A stretch of 64,000 nucleotides of DNA from Karstenula rhodostoma CBS 690.94 (Eukaryota; Ascomycota; Dothideomycetes; Pleosporales; Didymosphaeriaceae). This document shows positions 34,067 to 44,938 of this stretch, one piece after another. The position numbers and the translations under genes are program-made. The notes under the pieces were generated by a model, which saw only the letters and a list, made by a program, of their open reading frames with translations, had not been told where the DNA came from and did not search any database. The stretch is taken from contig MU001500.1 in assembly GCA_010093485.1 (NCBI GenBank), positions 1,188,198 to 1,252,197 on the forward strand, written 5' to 3'. Every line of letters starts with the position of its first letter. The first letter of the stretch is position 1.

Positions 34067-35725
34067 ATGCTCTTCCGACCTTCCAAACAAGTTCTTAGGT
34101 CTTCACTTACCCATAGTCGGTGCAATTGGTCCGCAATCCAGTCTCGAAGATGTCTAGCATCCGCAGCATACAATGAGAACGGTACACTTCCGCTGGCGGG
34201 TATCAAGGTTCTTGACATGACGAGAGTCTTAGCCGGTGTGAGTTCAACCAATAAGGCCATTCCATTGCCCTTTCTGACAGTGAAACAGCCTTACTGCACA
34301 CAAATACTGGGTGACCTAGGGTATGTAATGGCGACCGTACGGTCCAACGATCCAAAGTTGGAGCCCTGAGAATCGAATTGACATTGTTACAGAGCGGATG
34401 TCATAAAGATTGAGCATCCAACCAGAGGAGGTATGCACGCGTATTGGGATTATTCGGGCTATTGCTGATGAGTGCGAGCAAGATGATACTCGAGCCTGGG
34501 GCCCACCTTACGCCAAATACATCGACAGTAATCAAGAAGGGCCTGGCGAAAGTGCTTACTACTTAGCTGTAAGTACGCGCGAGAAAAGTGTAACCTTAGT
34601 ATCAAACTGACTGGATTCAGGTCAACAGGAACAAAAGATCCATTGGCCTCTCGTTCGCTCATCCTGCCGGGGTCGATATTCTGCACAGGTTGGTGAAAGA
34701 ATGCGATGTGCTTGTCGAAAACTACCTTCCTGGGTCATTGGCGAAATATGCGATGGATTACGCTACAGTCTCTAAGATCAACCCAGGCCTGATTTACGCT
34801 AGTATAACTGGTTATGGACAGACGGGACCTTACAGTAACCGGGCTGGCTATGATGTAATGGTCGAAGCGTACGTGCATGGAGCTTCATACCGGGGCGATG
34901 CTAACAGGCTACAGAGAATTCGGGTTGATGCATATCACGGGCGCACGCGATGGCCCTCCAGTCAAAGTCGGGGTCGCTGTGACCGACCTTACCACAGGGC
35001 TCTACACTTCAAATTCGGTTATGGCGGCACTGCTCAGTAGAATAAAATCAGGAAAAGGTCAACATATCGATGTAGCGCTCAGCGACTGTCAAACTGCGAC
35101 ACTTGCAAACATCGCGAGTTCTGCCCTTATCAGTGGGCAAAAGGACTCTGGGAGGTGGGGAACTTCACATCGTGAGTTCTGTGGCGCAATACCATTGTCT
35201 TTGAAACTTACCATCCCAGCGTCGATCGTACCATACAAGGCTTTTAAAACGTCAGATGGCGATATTCTACTAGGTGGTGGCAATGATCGCCTGTACGGTG
35301 TTCTATGCACGAGGATCGGCAAACCCGAATGGATAATGGACGCTAGGTTCAAAACGAACGCCCTGAGGGTGCAGAATCGCGATACCTTGGAAGGGTTGAT
35401 CGAAAGCGAGACGAAGCAGAAGACCACTGCAGAGTGGCTTGACATCTTGGAAGGCTGCGGGATGCCATACGCCGCCATCAACGATGTGCAAGCTACACTG
35501 AACCATGACCATACCATTGCTCGCGGAATGGTGCAACAGATTGAGCACCCATCGTGCGGTCCAATCAAGCTGGTCAACACTCCAGTGAAATATTCTGAAT
35601 CGACACCAGGCATCAGAACACCACCTCCAACTCTGGGCCAACACACTGACGAGATACTACGCGATACGCTCGGGATGGGCTCCGAAGACATTGAAAGCTT
35701 GCGCAGTGAGGGTGTTGTAGCATAG
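34067..35725 (+). CDS. Mitochondrial class III CoA-transferase, SUGCT-like
   Basis: CaiB/BaiF family. Closest named relative is human SUGCT, succinyl-CoA:glutarate CoA-transferase of lysine/tryptophan catabolism. Exons 34067-34237, 34289-34320, 34393-34430, 34483-34568, 34621-34868, 34915-35171, 35220-35725; 445 residues, the same length as I recall for SUGCT. The first 30 residues are rich in Arg, Ser and Leu without acids (MLFRPSKQVLRSSLTHSRCN), a mitochondrial presequence. The body begins PLAGIKVLDMTRVLAGPYCT, continues DVIKIEHPTRGDDTRAWGPP and NRNKRSIGLS. AVTDLTTGLY carries the aspartate (about 216) that forms the acyl-anhydride in characterised relatives. GGNDRLYGVLCTRIG and PTLGQHTDEIL close the fold. 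Family is certain; substrate is inferred from similarity. Confidence 0.93.
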
Positions 35726-35990
35726 AGCTAGCGAAGGTCAAACGAATTAGACTCAACAAGTGAAACAAACGCCGCCACTTTTCCCCAAGTCGTTCGAATG
35801 ATGGCTGGACTGTACCTGCCATTAGTCAATCGTGCCTTCGCCGCTAGGGCCAATTCAGCATCGAGCTTCGCCGATCGGCAACTCCACATGGTGCATCACG
35901 AACCACTCGTTCCCCTTCCACAGTTGCGCCCACAAGCGGAAGCAACCTATCTTTCACCTGCGATACTGTCGCAAGCATTCGTTATAGGAC

Positions 35991-37571
35991 ATGGATCCGC
36001 CAGGCTCCAAGGCAGCGGGTTCCCCGACACTCAATCGCCCAAATCCCGTGGGCGGCGCACCTACCCAAACTAACCTCGCCGCATCCACGGCGCAAACCAC
36101 ACCGATCGCACCCATACAGCCCTCACCATGGGCATCGCAGAACACGATTAGCTCTGCGTCGAATTCTTCAGGTCCATCCTTCCCGCAGTTCTCAGCTGCC
36201 ACGGCCGAAATCCTTAAAAGGCTGCAGGCGAACCAGGGAAATGCGACTGCCGGTACTGCTGCGTTCGAAGCCAAGCGAGCAGAGGTGCTACAAAACTACG
36301 TTACCAGCGACAAGCTTCCGACGCCCCCGCCAGTGGCTGGAAATGGAAGGAGGGGCAGAGGCGGAAGAGTTGGAACGCCATTGAAGACAGAGAGTGGCGC
36401 CGGCTCAGCGGCACCAACGCCTGCTTCAAGAGGGACAGGCAGAGGTAGAGGACGAGGAAGGGGTGGTGGCCGGGGCGGGAAGAGAAAGCGAGCAGACAGT
36501 GTGGAAAGCGATGTAAATGGCGCTGCATCTGGCTTTCTCGTACCGTATAAACTAACTCCATACAGGACGACTCGGATATTTCGTCTTCGTATACGCCTTT
36601 GCCAACACGGACCAAATCTGGCCGCAATGTGAACAAGCCCGTAGCATTCGTACCTACTATACCCGAGCCTACACAGACCGTCAAACGAAGGAGATCAACA
36701 AAGACGATTCTCGCGGCACAGTGCAAGACCTGCCACCGTGGTACCGACCCCACCAATAACCGGATTGTTTTCTGCGATAGCTGCAACACGGCATACCATC
36801 AATATTGTCATGATCCGCCGATAAGCAACGAGGTGGTCACTGTACTGGAGAAGGAGTGGCTATGCGGACCTTGCGAGCGATCGAAGCAGACTGTTATTGA
36901 GGGAACCGACGGCCTAACCACTGCGGAGGGCATGTCCATAGATCAAGTAAGCCTTCCGAAAGTGATATGCGGATATGGCTAACGTTTCCCAGAAACGCGC
37001 ATATTTCTCAACCCTCCCGCAGGCGCGTCTAGTTTCTCTCCTCCTCCACGCTTCAATACGGCATCCCGAACTACCCGTCTTTCCACCCAACGTTCTCGAT
37101 TTGATCCCAGACCAATCAGTACCATCTTCGAAATCATTGATACCCAAGCCAGCCTCACAGCCACCATCAACATCAAAACCCCAGAACGGCCATAGCTCGA
37201 TAAGTGGCACCCCGCGCTCCCAGCAGCTCACAAATGCAAGCGGTTCAGAAATTGATCCTTCAGAGGCTCAGCTCCTCGGTGAGATGAGTACTCAGCGTCC
37301 CTCTCCTATGGATCCTCCATCTATCAACCCAGGTGGCGGACTGGATCAAGCAGACTATGACGACGGCTACGACTCCGATCCTCCTGCGAACTACCCCAAA
37401 GCCGGGAACGGTCTGGCACGTACACTCCGCCCTGAGTCCGAAGACCTGCAATGGCTCGTGGACGACAACTTCGAGGTGTTTTCTCACGGGTGGAAGGGGG
37501 ACGGTACTAGCATAGGTGCCGACGGCGTCCTAGCCGACGCCATGGAGGGTGTGGAATCTGGGAAGGCGTAG
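35991..37571 (+). CDS. PHD-finger protein
   Basis: Nuclear chromatin-associated protein. Exons 35991-36512, 36566-36946, 36993-37571; 493 residues, all phases zero. Residues 1-110 are Ser/Thr/Pro-rich with a short helix (FSAATAEILKRLQANQG). Residues about 120-172 form an Arg/Gly-rich (RGG-like) basic stretch ending GGKRKRADSVE, a likely nuclear localisation signal. The PHD finger (227-276) shows the full C4HC3 pattern: CKTC, CDSC, HQYC and CGPC. After the finger is the helical block YFSTLPQARLVSLLLHASIR, then a disordered, acidic tail. PHD fingers usually read methylated or unmodified histone H3 tails; specificity cannot be told here. Confidence 0.9.
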
Positions 37572-37592
37572 GACGTCGGGAACCCGATCGTA

Positions 37593-37907
37593 ATGACCGT
37601 GACTTTACCGTGTGGATTGAAGAGGGTGAGGTTTTGGCATGAAGAAATTCTTGTCGACAAGAGCGACTATGAGGACGAGGGAAATGGAGATGACAGCAGA
37701 GTTGAGGAAGAAGGGGGCGACGAGAGTAGTGGACTGAGCGAGACTGATGATGATGAGCGACGTGAGCGGGTAACGGCGGCGATCAGGGCGTATGCAAATG
37801 CGCCGGAAGACTGGAGGAGTCGTTCAGTCTTTGAAGACTCGTCGACCTCAAGCCAGAGTGACGATGGGAGTAGCTCAGCGTCGTCAAGGCCAATACGAAT
37901 GGAATAA
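37593..37907 (+). CDS. Small acidic Ser-rich open frame, doubtful
   Basis: A 104-residue ATG-initiated frame begins 22 bp after the PHD-protein stop. It is dominated by Asp, Glu and Ser, with the coherent segment RVTAAIRAYANAPEDWRSRS. No domain is recognised. It could be a separate small protein, an alternative last exon of the PHD gene, or a biased 3' untranslated stretch. Confidence 0.25.
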   Translation: MTVTLPCGLKRVRFWHEEILVDKSDYEDEGNGDDSRVEEEGGDESSGLSETDDDERRERVTAAIRAYANAPEDWRSRSVFEDSSTSSQSDDGSSSASSRPIRME

Positions 37908-38042
37908 CGTATCAAGGTGTGGGATAATCACTGGTATCAACATAAGCTCTTCAATCCACATGACAAAATAAAACCGTTAGTCCCTTAACCATCATAATCA
38001 AAACATGATTGGGAAGCATGAAGCCGAGTGGAGAAGCACTCT

Positions 38043-39554
38043 CTAACCCTCCTCCTGGTCCATCTCATCCCTGCCTCTCTTCCCCTTGAAACCACCGCCG
38101 CCGCCGCCTCTCCTCCCGCGCTTGTCGTGAATCTCCTTCATTTCCTTAACAGCCACTCGCTGCGCCTCGCCCACGCGCTCGGCCAATACCATAGCCTCGT
38201 CCTTGGGCACGACTTCCTCCTGGATCTTCGTGCCTAGTGCCGTCTCTGTCCGCAGCCAAATCTCCACATCGTATTGTGTTACAAACGAGATGGCCTTGCC
38301 GCTCTTGCCAGCTCTGGCTGTACGTCCAACACGATGCACATAAGTCTTGCTGTCCGGTGGCAGGTCGAGATTGATAACCAAGTCGACCGAAGGAATGTCC
38401 AGACCACGGGCAGCGACATCTGTCGCAACGAGGATGTCGCGGGACCTGGCCTTGAATTTTTGGAGGGCGCCGAGACGATTTGACTGGCTTAGCTGGCCGT
38501 GGATGGGGATGGCGCCGAAGCCTAAGGTGCGGAGGAGAACGGCTACCCGTTGTGCCTCGTTTACGGTGCGTGTGAAGATGATGGTTGGGTGGCCGATGGC
38601 GTCGTTGAGGATGTGGATTAGGTAGAGGTCCTTGTGTTTGTGGGGGAGGAAGATGTACCGCTGCATGAGGGTTGAGACGGTCTGATGGGAGCTGGAGGAG
38701 ATGCTGACGCGAACGGGGTTGTGGAGGGCCGCGCGCTGGAGGTTCTCTACTTTGGTCGACATGGTGGCCGAGAAGAGGTACGTGTGGCGGCCCTCTCGTG
38801 GCAGGACCTTGAGGATTTTGTCGAGGATGGGACCGAAGTCGAGGTCGAGCAGGCGATCGGCCTCGTCCATGACCAGGTACTTCAAGTGCTTCAGCGAGAA
38901 GCCCTTGGTGTTCTCAAGATGATCCAGCAATCGACCCGGCGTGGCAACGACGACGTGCGGTCGCTTGCTGAGAGCGATGGCCTGCGCGATCATATCCATG
39001 CCGCCCACGAGCGTAACACATTTGACGTTGATGATGCTCCCGAGCGCCTCGACCTGCTGCGAGATCTGGTATGCCAACTCTCGCGTCGGCGCAAGCACCA
39101 GTCCGAAGAGAGATTGCGGCTTCTCCATGAGCGACTGGAGAATGGGCAGTACAAAAGCGGCCGTTTTTCCAGAACCCGTCTCTGCCAATCCAATGACATC
39201 GCGCCCTTCGAGTGCTAGCGGTATCGATTGTTCCTGGATGGGTGTCGGGTTGGTGAACTTGAGGTTGACGCAAGCTTCGCAGAGCTCTTCCCGTACACCG
39301 AGGTCTGCGAAGGTCTTTTTGGAGATTTCCCCTGTATCGGCGGCTGCATTTTCTTCCTCTACTTCTACCTCCTCTTCAGCATCTTCCGCGTCGTCCTCGC
39401 TGGATTCTGGCGCGGGTTCCGGTTCTTTGCGCGTCGCGGGCTTTGCATTGGATTTCGCAGGTCGTTCGGAATGCTTAGAAGGCTTGGATTTGTGCGCGGA
39501 GGTTGCGGCAGTGCTCGCGGGCGCATCGAGCTTTCTTCTCTTAAAGGCAGGCAT
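38043..39554 (-). CDS. RRP3: DEAD-box RNA helicase RRP3 (DDX47)
   Basis: ATP-dependent RNA helicase of the small-subunit processome, needed for pre-rRNA cleavage toward 18S rRNA in the nucleolus. Single exon, 503 residues. After a basic then acidic N-terminus (about 80 residues), all helicase motifs are present: F-Q motif (F...[11 protein letters not shown]), motif I AETGSGKT, Ia PTRELA, GG, Ib TPGRLL, motif II VMDEAD with DEAD, motif III SAT, motif IV IIFTRTV, motif [11 protein letters not shown], motif [12 protein letters not shown]. The C-terminal tail is Lys/Arg/Gly-rich ([19 protein letters not shown]), typical of RRP3. The assignment rests on the overall pattern and the [17 protein letters not shown] region. 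Confidence 0.94.
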   Translation of the reverse strand: MPAFKRRKLDAPASTAATSAHKSKPSKHSERPAKSNAKPATRKEPEPAPESSEDDAEDAEEEVEVEEENAAADTGEISKKTFADLGVREELCEACVNLKFTNPTPIQEQSIPLALEGRDVIGLAETGSGKTAAFVLPILQSLMEKPQSLFGLVLAPTRELAYQISQQVEALGSIINVKCVTLVGGMDMIAQAIALSKRPHVVVATPGRLLDHLENTKGFSLKHLKYLVMDEADRLLDLDFGPILDKILKVLPREGRHTYLFSATMSTKVENLQRAALHNPVRVSISSSSHQTVSTLMQRYIFLPHKHKDLYLIHILNDAIGHPTIIFTRTVNEAQRVAVLLRTLGFGAIPIHGQLSQSNRLGALQKFKARSRDILVATDVAARGLDIPSVDLVINLDLPPDSKTYVHRVGRTARAGKSGKAISFVTQYDVEIWLRTETALGTKIQEEVVPKDEAMVLAERVGEAQRVAVKEMKEIHDKRGRRGGGGGGFKGKRGRDEMDQEEG

Positions 39555-39591
39555 GTTTTCTGTGTAGTGTGCAAGAGTTCAGTGTGGCGGG

Positions 39592-39848
39592 CGGCACAGA
39601 GCTGTTGAGCGTAAAAAGATTGCTGACTAAGTGGAGGCTACGTGCAGCTCGGTGAGCGTAATCGGCACAGAGCTACCGTAGACTTTTGCAATCAACGGAC
39701 TAGTACAGAGAAGTTCACAAATAAAGTGAGGTAGAGCCCACTTTTACGACATATACTGCTTTCTGATTGGATTGTCTTTGACGCTAGCTATCCGATAATT
39801 GCAAAAGTCTACGGTATTGAGCGTAAAAAGATTCCTGACTAAGTGGAG
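39592..39848 (+). repeat. Tandem duplication, second copy split by an inserted element
   Basis: Copy 1 runs 39592-39636 (CGGCACAGAGCTG then TTGAGCGTAAAAAGATT and CTGACTAAGTGGAG). Copy 2 starts at 39663 with the same CGGCACAGAGCT, is interrupted by the 139-bp element, and resumes at 39817 with TTGAGCGTAAAAAGATT and CTGACTAAGTGGAG. Outside the insertion the copies differ at two positions (G/A at the insertion site, G/C after GATT). The offset between copies is 71 bp. Confidence 0.85.
39676..39814 (+). mobile_element. MITE-like element, TA target duplication
   Basis: A 139-bp non-coding element with perfect terminal inverted repeats. TACCGTAGACTTTTGCAAT at 39674-39692 is the exact reverse complement of the sequence at 39798-39816, and the outermost TA on each side is the probable target duplication. 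Beyond 17 bp the repeats continue imperfectly. It has no coding capacity. Structure and TA site fit a Tc1/mariner-derived MITE. The uninterrupted duplicate of the target (around 39603-39605) supports true insertion. It lies between RRP3 and SSF1 and carries an ATTGG (inverted CCAAT) motif at 39766-39770. Confidence 0.8.
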
Positions 39849-40009
39849 CCGTTACTATCGATAAGCTCATTACGCCAAGATTTCGAGACAAAAAAAAAAG
39901 GTCAAACAACACGACTCGACCTACCGGAGGCGAGACGTTAACCAATCATTCGACTGCATACACCTTACTTCGACTATCAGACCGCTCGAATCGAGCAGAC
40001 ATCGTCAGT

Positions 40010-41391
40010 ATGGCGCGAGGAAACAGCGGGCGCAGAAAGCAGTCCGTCGCGGACAAGCAAACTGTGCAAAAGCCAAAGGAGGGAAACCCTAGGAGCATGG
40101 TAATCCGGATAGGCGCCGGCGAGGTTGGATCCAGCGTCACGCAATTGGTCCAAGACGTACGGCAGGTTATGCAGCCAGACACTGCAGTGAGACTGAAGGT
40201 TCGTTCTGATGCCTATTCTCAACGCGCGCTTGAACAACCTTTGACAGGCTACAGGAACGAAGAGCGAACAAACTCCGCGACTACACCACCATGGCCGGCC
40301 CCCTCGGCGTAACCCACCTCCTCCTCTTCTCGCGATCCGAGGCCGGAAACACCAACCTGCGCCTCGCAAAGACACCTCGTGGTCCAACCCTGCACTTCCG
40401 CGTCGAGAAATACTCTCTGGCAAAAGACATCATGAAGAGCGTGAAGCACTACCGCGCGGACCTGCAGGCTTACAACGTCGCGCCCCTCCTCGTAATGAAC
40501 AATTTCCTCACTTCAGATGCCGATCGCGAAAAGTTGGGCGACTCAGCGCCACCAAAACATCTCGAGAAGCTGGTGACGGATATGTTTCAGGGCTTGTTTC
40601 CGCCTATCCAACCGCACACCACGCCGCTCCACACGATTAAACGAGTCTTGCTTTTGAACCGCGAACCGCCGAAGGAGGACGACAATGGAACTATCACCAT
40701 CACCATTAGGCACTATGCCATTACAACAAAGATCACCGGCGTCCCGAAAGCGATACGGAGGTTACACGCCGCAGAGAAGCTCATCAAAAGTCGAGAGAAG
40801 AAAGGCCGCGGGCTGCCCAACCTAGGGAAGCTTGAGGATGTCGCGGATTACATGTTGGATCCATCCGCCGCAGGATATACGTCTGCAAGCGATACCGAAG
40901 CAGATACGGATGCTGAGGTCGAAGTCACAGCGCCGGTACGGACGAAGGTTATGTCCAAGAAGGAGCGCGAGCGCGCCAAGTCAGGCGAAGGGGCATCAAA
41001 ATCGAAAGCCAACGGACCAAGGGTTGAAAAGCGCGCCGTGAAGCTCGTTGAGATTGGGCCGCGACTGAAGCTGAGGCTGACAAAAGTGGAAGAGGATGTT
41101 GCTGGCGGAAGGGTCATGTGGCACGAGTTTGTCACGAAAACCACAGAGGAAATGAAGCAACTGGATGTTGTATGGGAGAAGCGCAACAAGGAGAAGGAAG
41201 AGCGGAGGAGGATTCAAAAAGAAAATATCGACAAGAAGAGGAAGGAGAGGGGTCAGAAGGGCGAAGGTGAAGAAGAAGAGGACGAGGATGAGGAGATGGA
41301 AGATTTTGACGAATACGACATGGACGACGATGTGTGGCATGACGATGATGCCGAGGGCGGTGACGAAGATCAAGAGGAAGAAGAGGAATAA
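40010..41391 (+). CDS. SSF1: Brix-domain ribosome biogenesis factor SSF1/PPAN
   Basis: Nucleolar assembly factor of 66S pre-ribosomes (yeast SSF1/SSF2, animal Peter Pan). Exons 40010-40198 and 40255-41391; 441 residues. The Brix domain covers about residues 28-300: SMVIRIGAGEVGSSVTQLVQ, VMQPDTAVRLKERRANKLRD, YTTMAGPLGVTHLLLFS, RGPTLHFRVEKYSLAKDI, MFQGLFPPIQPHTTPLHTIK and the sigma-70-like VEIGPRLKLRLTKVEEDVAG. A loop near residues 215-270 is charged and variable. The C-terminus is a basic coiled coil passing into a long Asp/Glu tail, as in SSF1 orthologues. The intron ends at CTACAG before GAACGAAGAGCG and restores LKERRANKLRDY. Confidence 0.95.
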
Positions 41392-41655
41392 GTGGGACGC
41401 ATTGTCCATTGTAGTAATGATACCCATTTCCCATGTGGCTATTCTAACCCACGCTCTACTGCCGTGGCGTACACTGTCCTCGGATCTGCCTTTGCGTTAG
41501 TGAACATAACTACACTACATAGTGGAGAGGCAAACCAATCTGGCTGATAACACAAGCTGACCTGCGACTTCATCCTCACAACCGGCACTTGGCCTAAGCA
41601 GTTGCACATGTAGCATGCTCCATCGAGGGAACTTGAATCTTCTCTCGACGAATGC

Positions 41656-42658
41656 TCATTTTCCTTTCGGCTTCTTGATAACAACTTTGTCCTCGTCCGT
41701 CAACTCCCACCCCACCCCATCTTTCACCAACTCGGCCCACTCCCTATCCGCACTCCTCTCCACGAACCTCTTATCCGCACTCAAATATCCCCTCCCCAAA
41801 CACTTCAACGCATGCACCCTGACCCCCTGTTCCGCAAACTCCATTACACTCCGCTGATACCCATCGACCGCTTTCTTCATCTTCCAAAACACAACCCAGT
41901 TATCCGCAACCAACGCTTTGAGCACCAGGTCAACCCTCCGATCCTTGAGATTGAATCTAAGCCGTGTTTCGTGCGCGAGCGCAATGTCGCCTTGCCGACA
42001 CGCTTGGTCGAGGACTAGCAAGCTAACATACTCTTTTAGGTCGGGTGGGGAGAGCGGCGTCGCGGCATGAAGGGCGGCAAGGAGATAGTTCAGCGCGGGG
42101 AGGTAGGAGGCCCAGTCCTTGCAGAGGACGGCGGCGTGGATGCCGAAGAAGTAGGCGCGGCGCGCGAACGCGTCTTTGCGGCTCGTAGCGGTGATAGCCT
42201 CGCGGAGTTTGCGGAAGGCGCTGAGGACAGTTGCGAGGTCGTTTATGGGAGGGCTATTAAAGGTTGGTGGGGCGGAGGGGAGGGCGTCTGGCGGAGCTGG
42301 GGGTGCAGACGGGAGCGGGAGACCGAGTGGCGTGGTTGTGGGTGCGTCGGTGAGGGTTATGGAGGCGAAGAGGGCAGAGAGCTGCTTCTCGTTGATGGCG
42401 CAGAGGCGCATGTAGCGCTCGATTAGCTTGGAGAAGTAGAACTCTTGCGTGCGAAAGTCGTTCAGTCTATGTCGCGTTCATCAATTATGAATTCTGTATC
42501 ATGGAGGGATGAGCATACCTTGTCTCGCCCTTAGACGGCAGCCCGTACAGCTCAAGTGTGTCTGCGGGCGCGGGTTTGAGGCGATCGCCACGACGCCATG
42601 CGCCTGACGCACCACGACGGCTGGTCGGGCGCAGCTGGTCGTTGGTCTTCGAGGTCAT
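41656..42658 (-). CDS. CSN8/PSMD8/eIF3k-like family protein
   Basis: Exons 42658-42519 and 42466-41656; 316 residues, splice joining GETRLNDFRTQEFYFSKLIE. The central region is an all-helical PCI-like fold: LATVLSAFRKLREAITATSR, DAFARRAYFFGIHAAVLCKD, WASYLPALNYLLAALH and LLVLDQACRQGDIALAHETR. Then DRRVDLVLKALVADNWVVFW and the winged-helix-like end EFAEQGVRVHALKCLGRGYL. I associate this pattern with the CSN8/PSMD8/EIF3K family, whose members are subunits of the COP9 signalosome, proteasome lid or eIF3. Fungal members with this MKKAVDGYQRSVME segment are uncharacterised, so which complex it joins is open. A Pro-rich loop interrupts the N-terminal part. Confidence 0.8.
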
Positions 42659-43247
42659 CACTTGAACTGAGGTTGATCGTGAAGGGAGCGTGGGTTGGTA
42701 GTGAAACGGCTCATTCAGGATGCGCTGTTAAGCGCAGGGAGACGTGTTATCACGGAAAGAGCATTATACCATGGGTCCAAAGTAGGAAGTACTTTCTAGC
42801 ACTTGGTCAATTGACCACGGCGACCACGACAGACGCAACATTTCGACATGTATGTGATGCGTGCGATGCGCGATGCGCGATGCCCCGCGCGGCGATGGCT
42901 CGGAGATGGAGGGGCAACAGGCTGAATTGGTTAATACGTTGTCTCCGTGTCCCATGTCAACCGCGGCATACGAGCTCCTCCGGTAGAGCTCATGCAATTC
43001 CTCTTCTCCAGATTATTGTTGACATACAGCGCGTAGACGGTCAAGGTCTTGTTATTCCCTCGCAAGCAACTCCCCATACGGTATAGCGTAGAATATCTTC
43101 TCTCAACGTACACGTCGCGTCACCTGCTCGTCAACCGTTCCACATAACTATATAGAAAGGCAATATTTCGCTCCCGCTCATGGGATAACCTTACATTCTT
43201 TTACATCTCTGTTCTTACGTTGGAGCATATCTCACTTTTGTAGCACA
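42659..43247. promoter_or_regulatory. Divergent intergenic region
   Basis: Nearly 590 bp between the starts of the CSN8-like (minus) and PAQR (plus) genes. A stretch near 42855-42885 repeats GCGATGC-like units. No other element recognised. Confidence 0.45.
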
Positions 43248-44235
43248 ATGGACGCCGCCAAAGACGCCACCAAACACATTTCCAAGCGCGAGAAAGAGCT
43301 GGAGCAAAAGATTGAAGAGAAACTAACTGTCTTATGGAACGAACTACCGGCCTGGCAACAAGATAATCACTACATCGTCTCGGGCTACCGGCCAGCGACA
43401 AACTCCTACAATAAGTCATTTGCGTCAATTGGGCACATCCACAACGAAACTGTGAATATCTGGACGCACCTGGTTGGAGCATTACTAGCCCTCGTAGGCT
43501 CTGCGGTGACATACCAAACCCTTGGACCGCGCTACGAATCCGCCACGAGAGAGGATGTTCAGGTTTTTGGCTGTTACTTCCTCGGCGCCATAGCATGCTT
43601 GGGTATGAGCGCAACATATCACACCATCTCCAACCACAGCCACGAAGTCGCGATATGGGGAAACAAGTTGGACTACCTAGGCATCGTGTTCTTGATCTGG
43701 GGAAGCTTTATCCCGGTGCTGTACTATGCCTTTCAGAGCGAGCCGCAGTTAATGAAGACATATGCCACTATGGTAAGTTATTTCCCGTGAATGTTTGTGA
43801 AGTCGGGTCTAACAGCAGCAGATCACAACCCTGGCAGCAGGAACCTCCATCGTTTCCGTCCACCACAAATTCCGCACTCCCGCTCTCCGCCCCTTCCGCG
43901 CGCTCATGTTTGTGTTGATGGGCTTGTCGGCTGTGTTCCCTGTCTTCCACGCCCAGAGTATCTATGGCTACTCCCAGCTTCGGGAATCGATTGGCGTCGA
44001 CTGGGTTCTTTTGGAAGGCTTCCTGTACATTCTTGGTGCTGCAATTTATGCGGCACGGTTCCCAGAGCGGACAAGACCAGGTAGATTCGATATTTGGGGA
44101 TCTAGTCATCAAATCTTCCATGTTCTGGTTGTATTGGCTGCGATGAGCCATCTCGTGGGTTTGATCAAGGCTTTTGATTACGAGCATAGTTCAAGGGGCG
44201 GAGTGGGAAAGTTCACTTTCTTGAAGGGGACGTAG
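43248..44235 (+). CDS. PAQR / adiponectin-receptor-like seven-helix protein
   Basis: Integral membrane protein of the progestin-adipoQ receptor/hemolysin III family; yeast relatives are the IZH proteins linked to zinc and lipid homeostasis, and PAQRs are candidate ceramidases. Exons 43248-43772 and 43822-44235; 312 residues, intron with CTAAC branch site. The cytosolic N-terminus ends in WNELPAWQQDNHYIVSGYRP, characteristic of the family. The zinc-site motifs are present: the first HNETVNIWTHLVGAL helix, SATYHTISNHS (His) and the C-terminal SSHQIFHVLVVLAAMSH (His-x3-His pattern). Seven hydrophobic segments can be counted. A zinc-dependent hydrolase activity is inferred from the retained histidines. 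Confidence 0.92.
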
Positions 44236-44938
44236 AGGTAGAGGCAGTGCCAAATGGGTATAGATGACTCCAGGGCGGTGGTGTCCATCAGTCTTTCCAG
44301 AATCAAGTGGAACAAGGCTAATTGCTCAAGGCGAGGAGAGAAGCCCGGTCATAGCAGGAAAGCCTGGCTCTGTTCATGTCCACGCACAACGAAGATTGGG
44401 CATTGTGCACTTGAGAAAACCTTGGTTCAGTACAGTGCCGTGAGAAGGTGTAACATGCCCTCGAAAGAAGCTCAAATGGGGAATGTCCTCCTAGAAGTAT
44501 CAAACTCTATTCCATTCCAGAGGAAAACAGCAATAAAGAAAGGCTACATCGACTCAAGTCGATGTTATTGAGCAAGTCCGACTACCGCCAACCAATCACA
44601 GCAGCCCCATAGCCTCCGCCGCTAATACGACTCGGGGTCTGCCTTCCAAAGCTCCTTAGTTCCTCACTACTACCAATGCAACACCATGAATATTTTCCAT
44701 TTCACCGATCGTCCGGGCAGTTACTACATGGAGACTCGAAATGAAGTCCCGTTGCCAATGTCTAGAAGACGTCAGTATGTGGCTGCTTAGGAATGGCAAT
44801 TGCTACCTGAAAGAGCGACGAGCAAGAGTACAAGTACGAGCATGGTATCGTGACAATGAACGTCAATATCACACAGAAAAGCTCTTGGAATCCCATCTAC
44901 GCATCGTTTAAACCATCTCCAACACCAACACCACAACC
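44236..44938. other. Intergenic, no recognised feature
   Basis: About 700 bp between PAQR and the NmrA-like gene; short open frames only. Confidence 0.5.

Larger units (their letters stand above)
39555..40009. promoter_or_regulatory. Bidirectional promoter RRP3 / SSF1
   Basis: Spans 455 bp between two divergent ribosome-biogenesis genes. Besides the duplication and MITE it contains a poly-A tract near 39890-39899 and a CCAAT box at 39942-39946, 64 bp upstream of the SSF1 ATG. I see no clear TATA box. Confidence 0.6.

Noticed and set aside
38941..39567. 208-residue plus-strand open frame antisense to RRP3
   Set aside because: It is the mirror of a highly conserved helicase gene with strong codon bias, so it is an antisense shadow.
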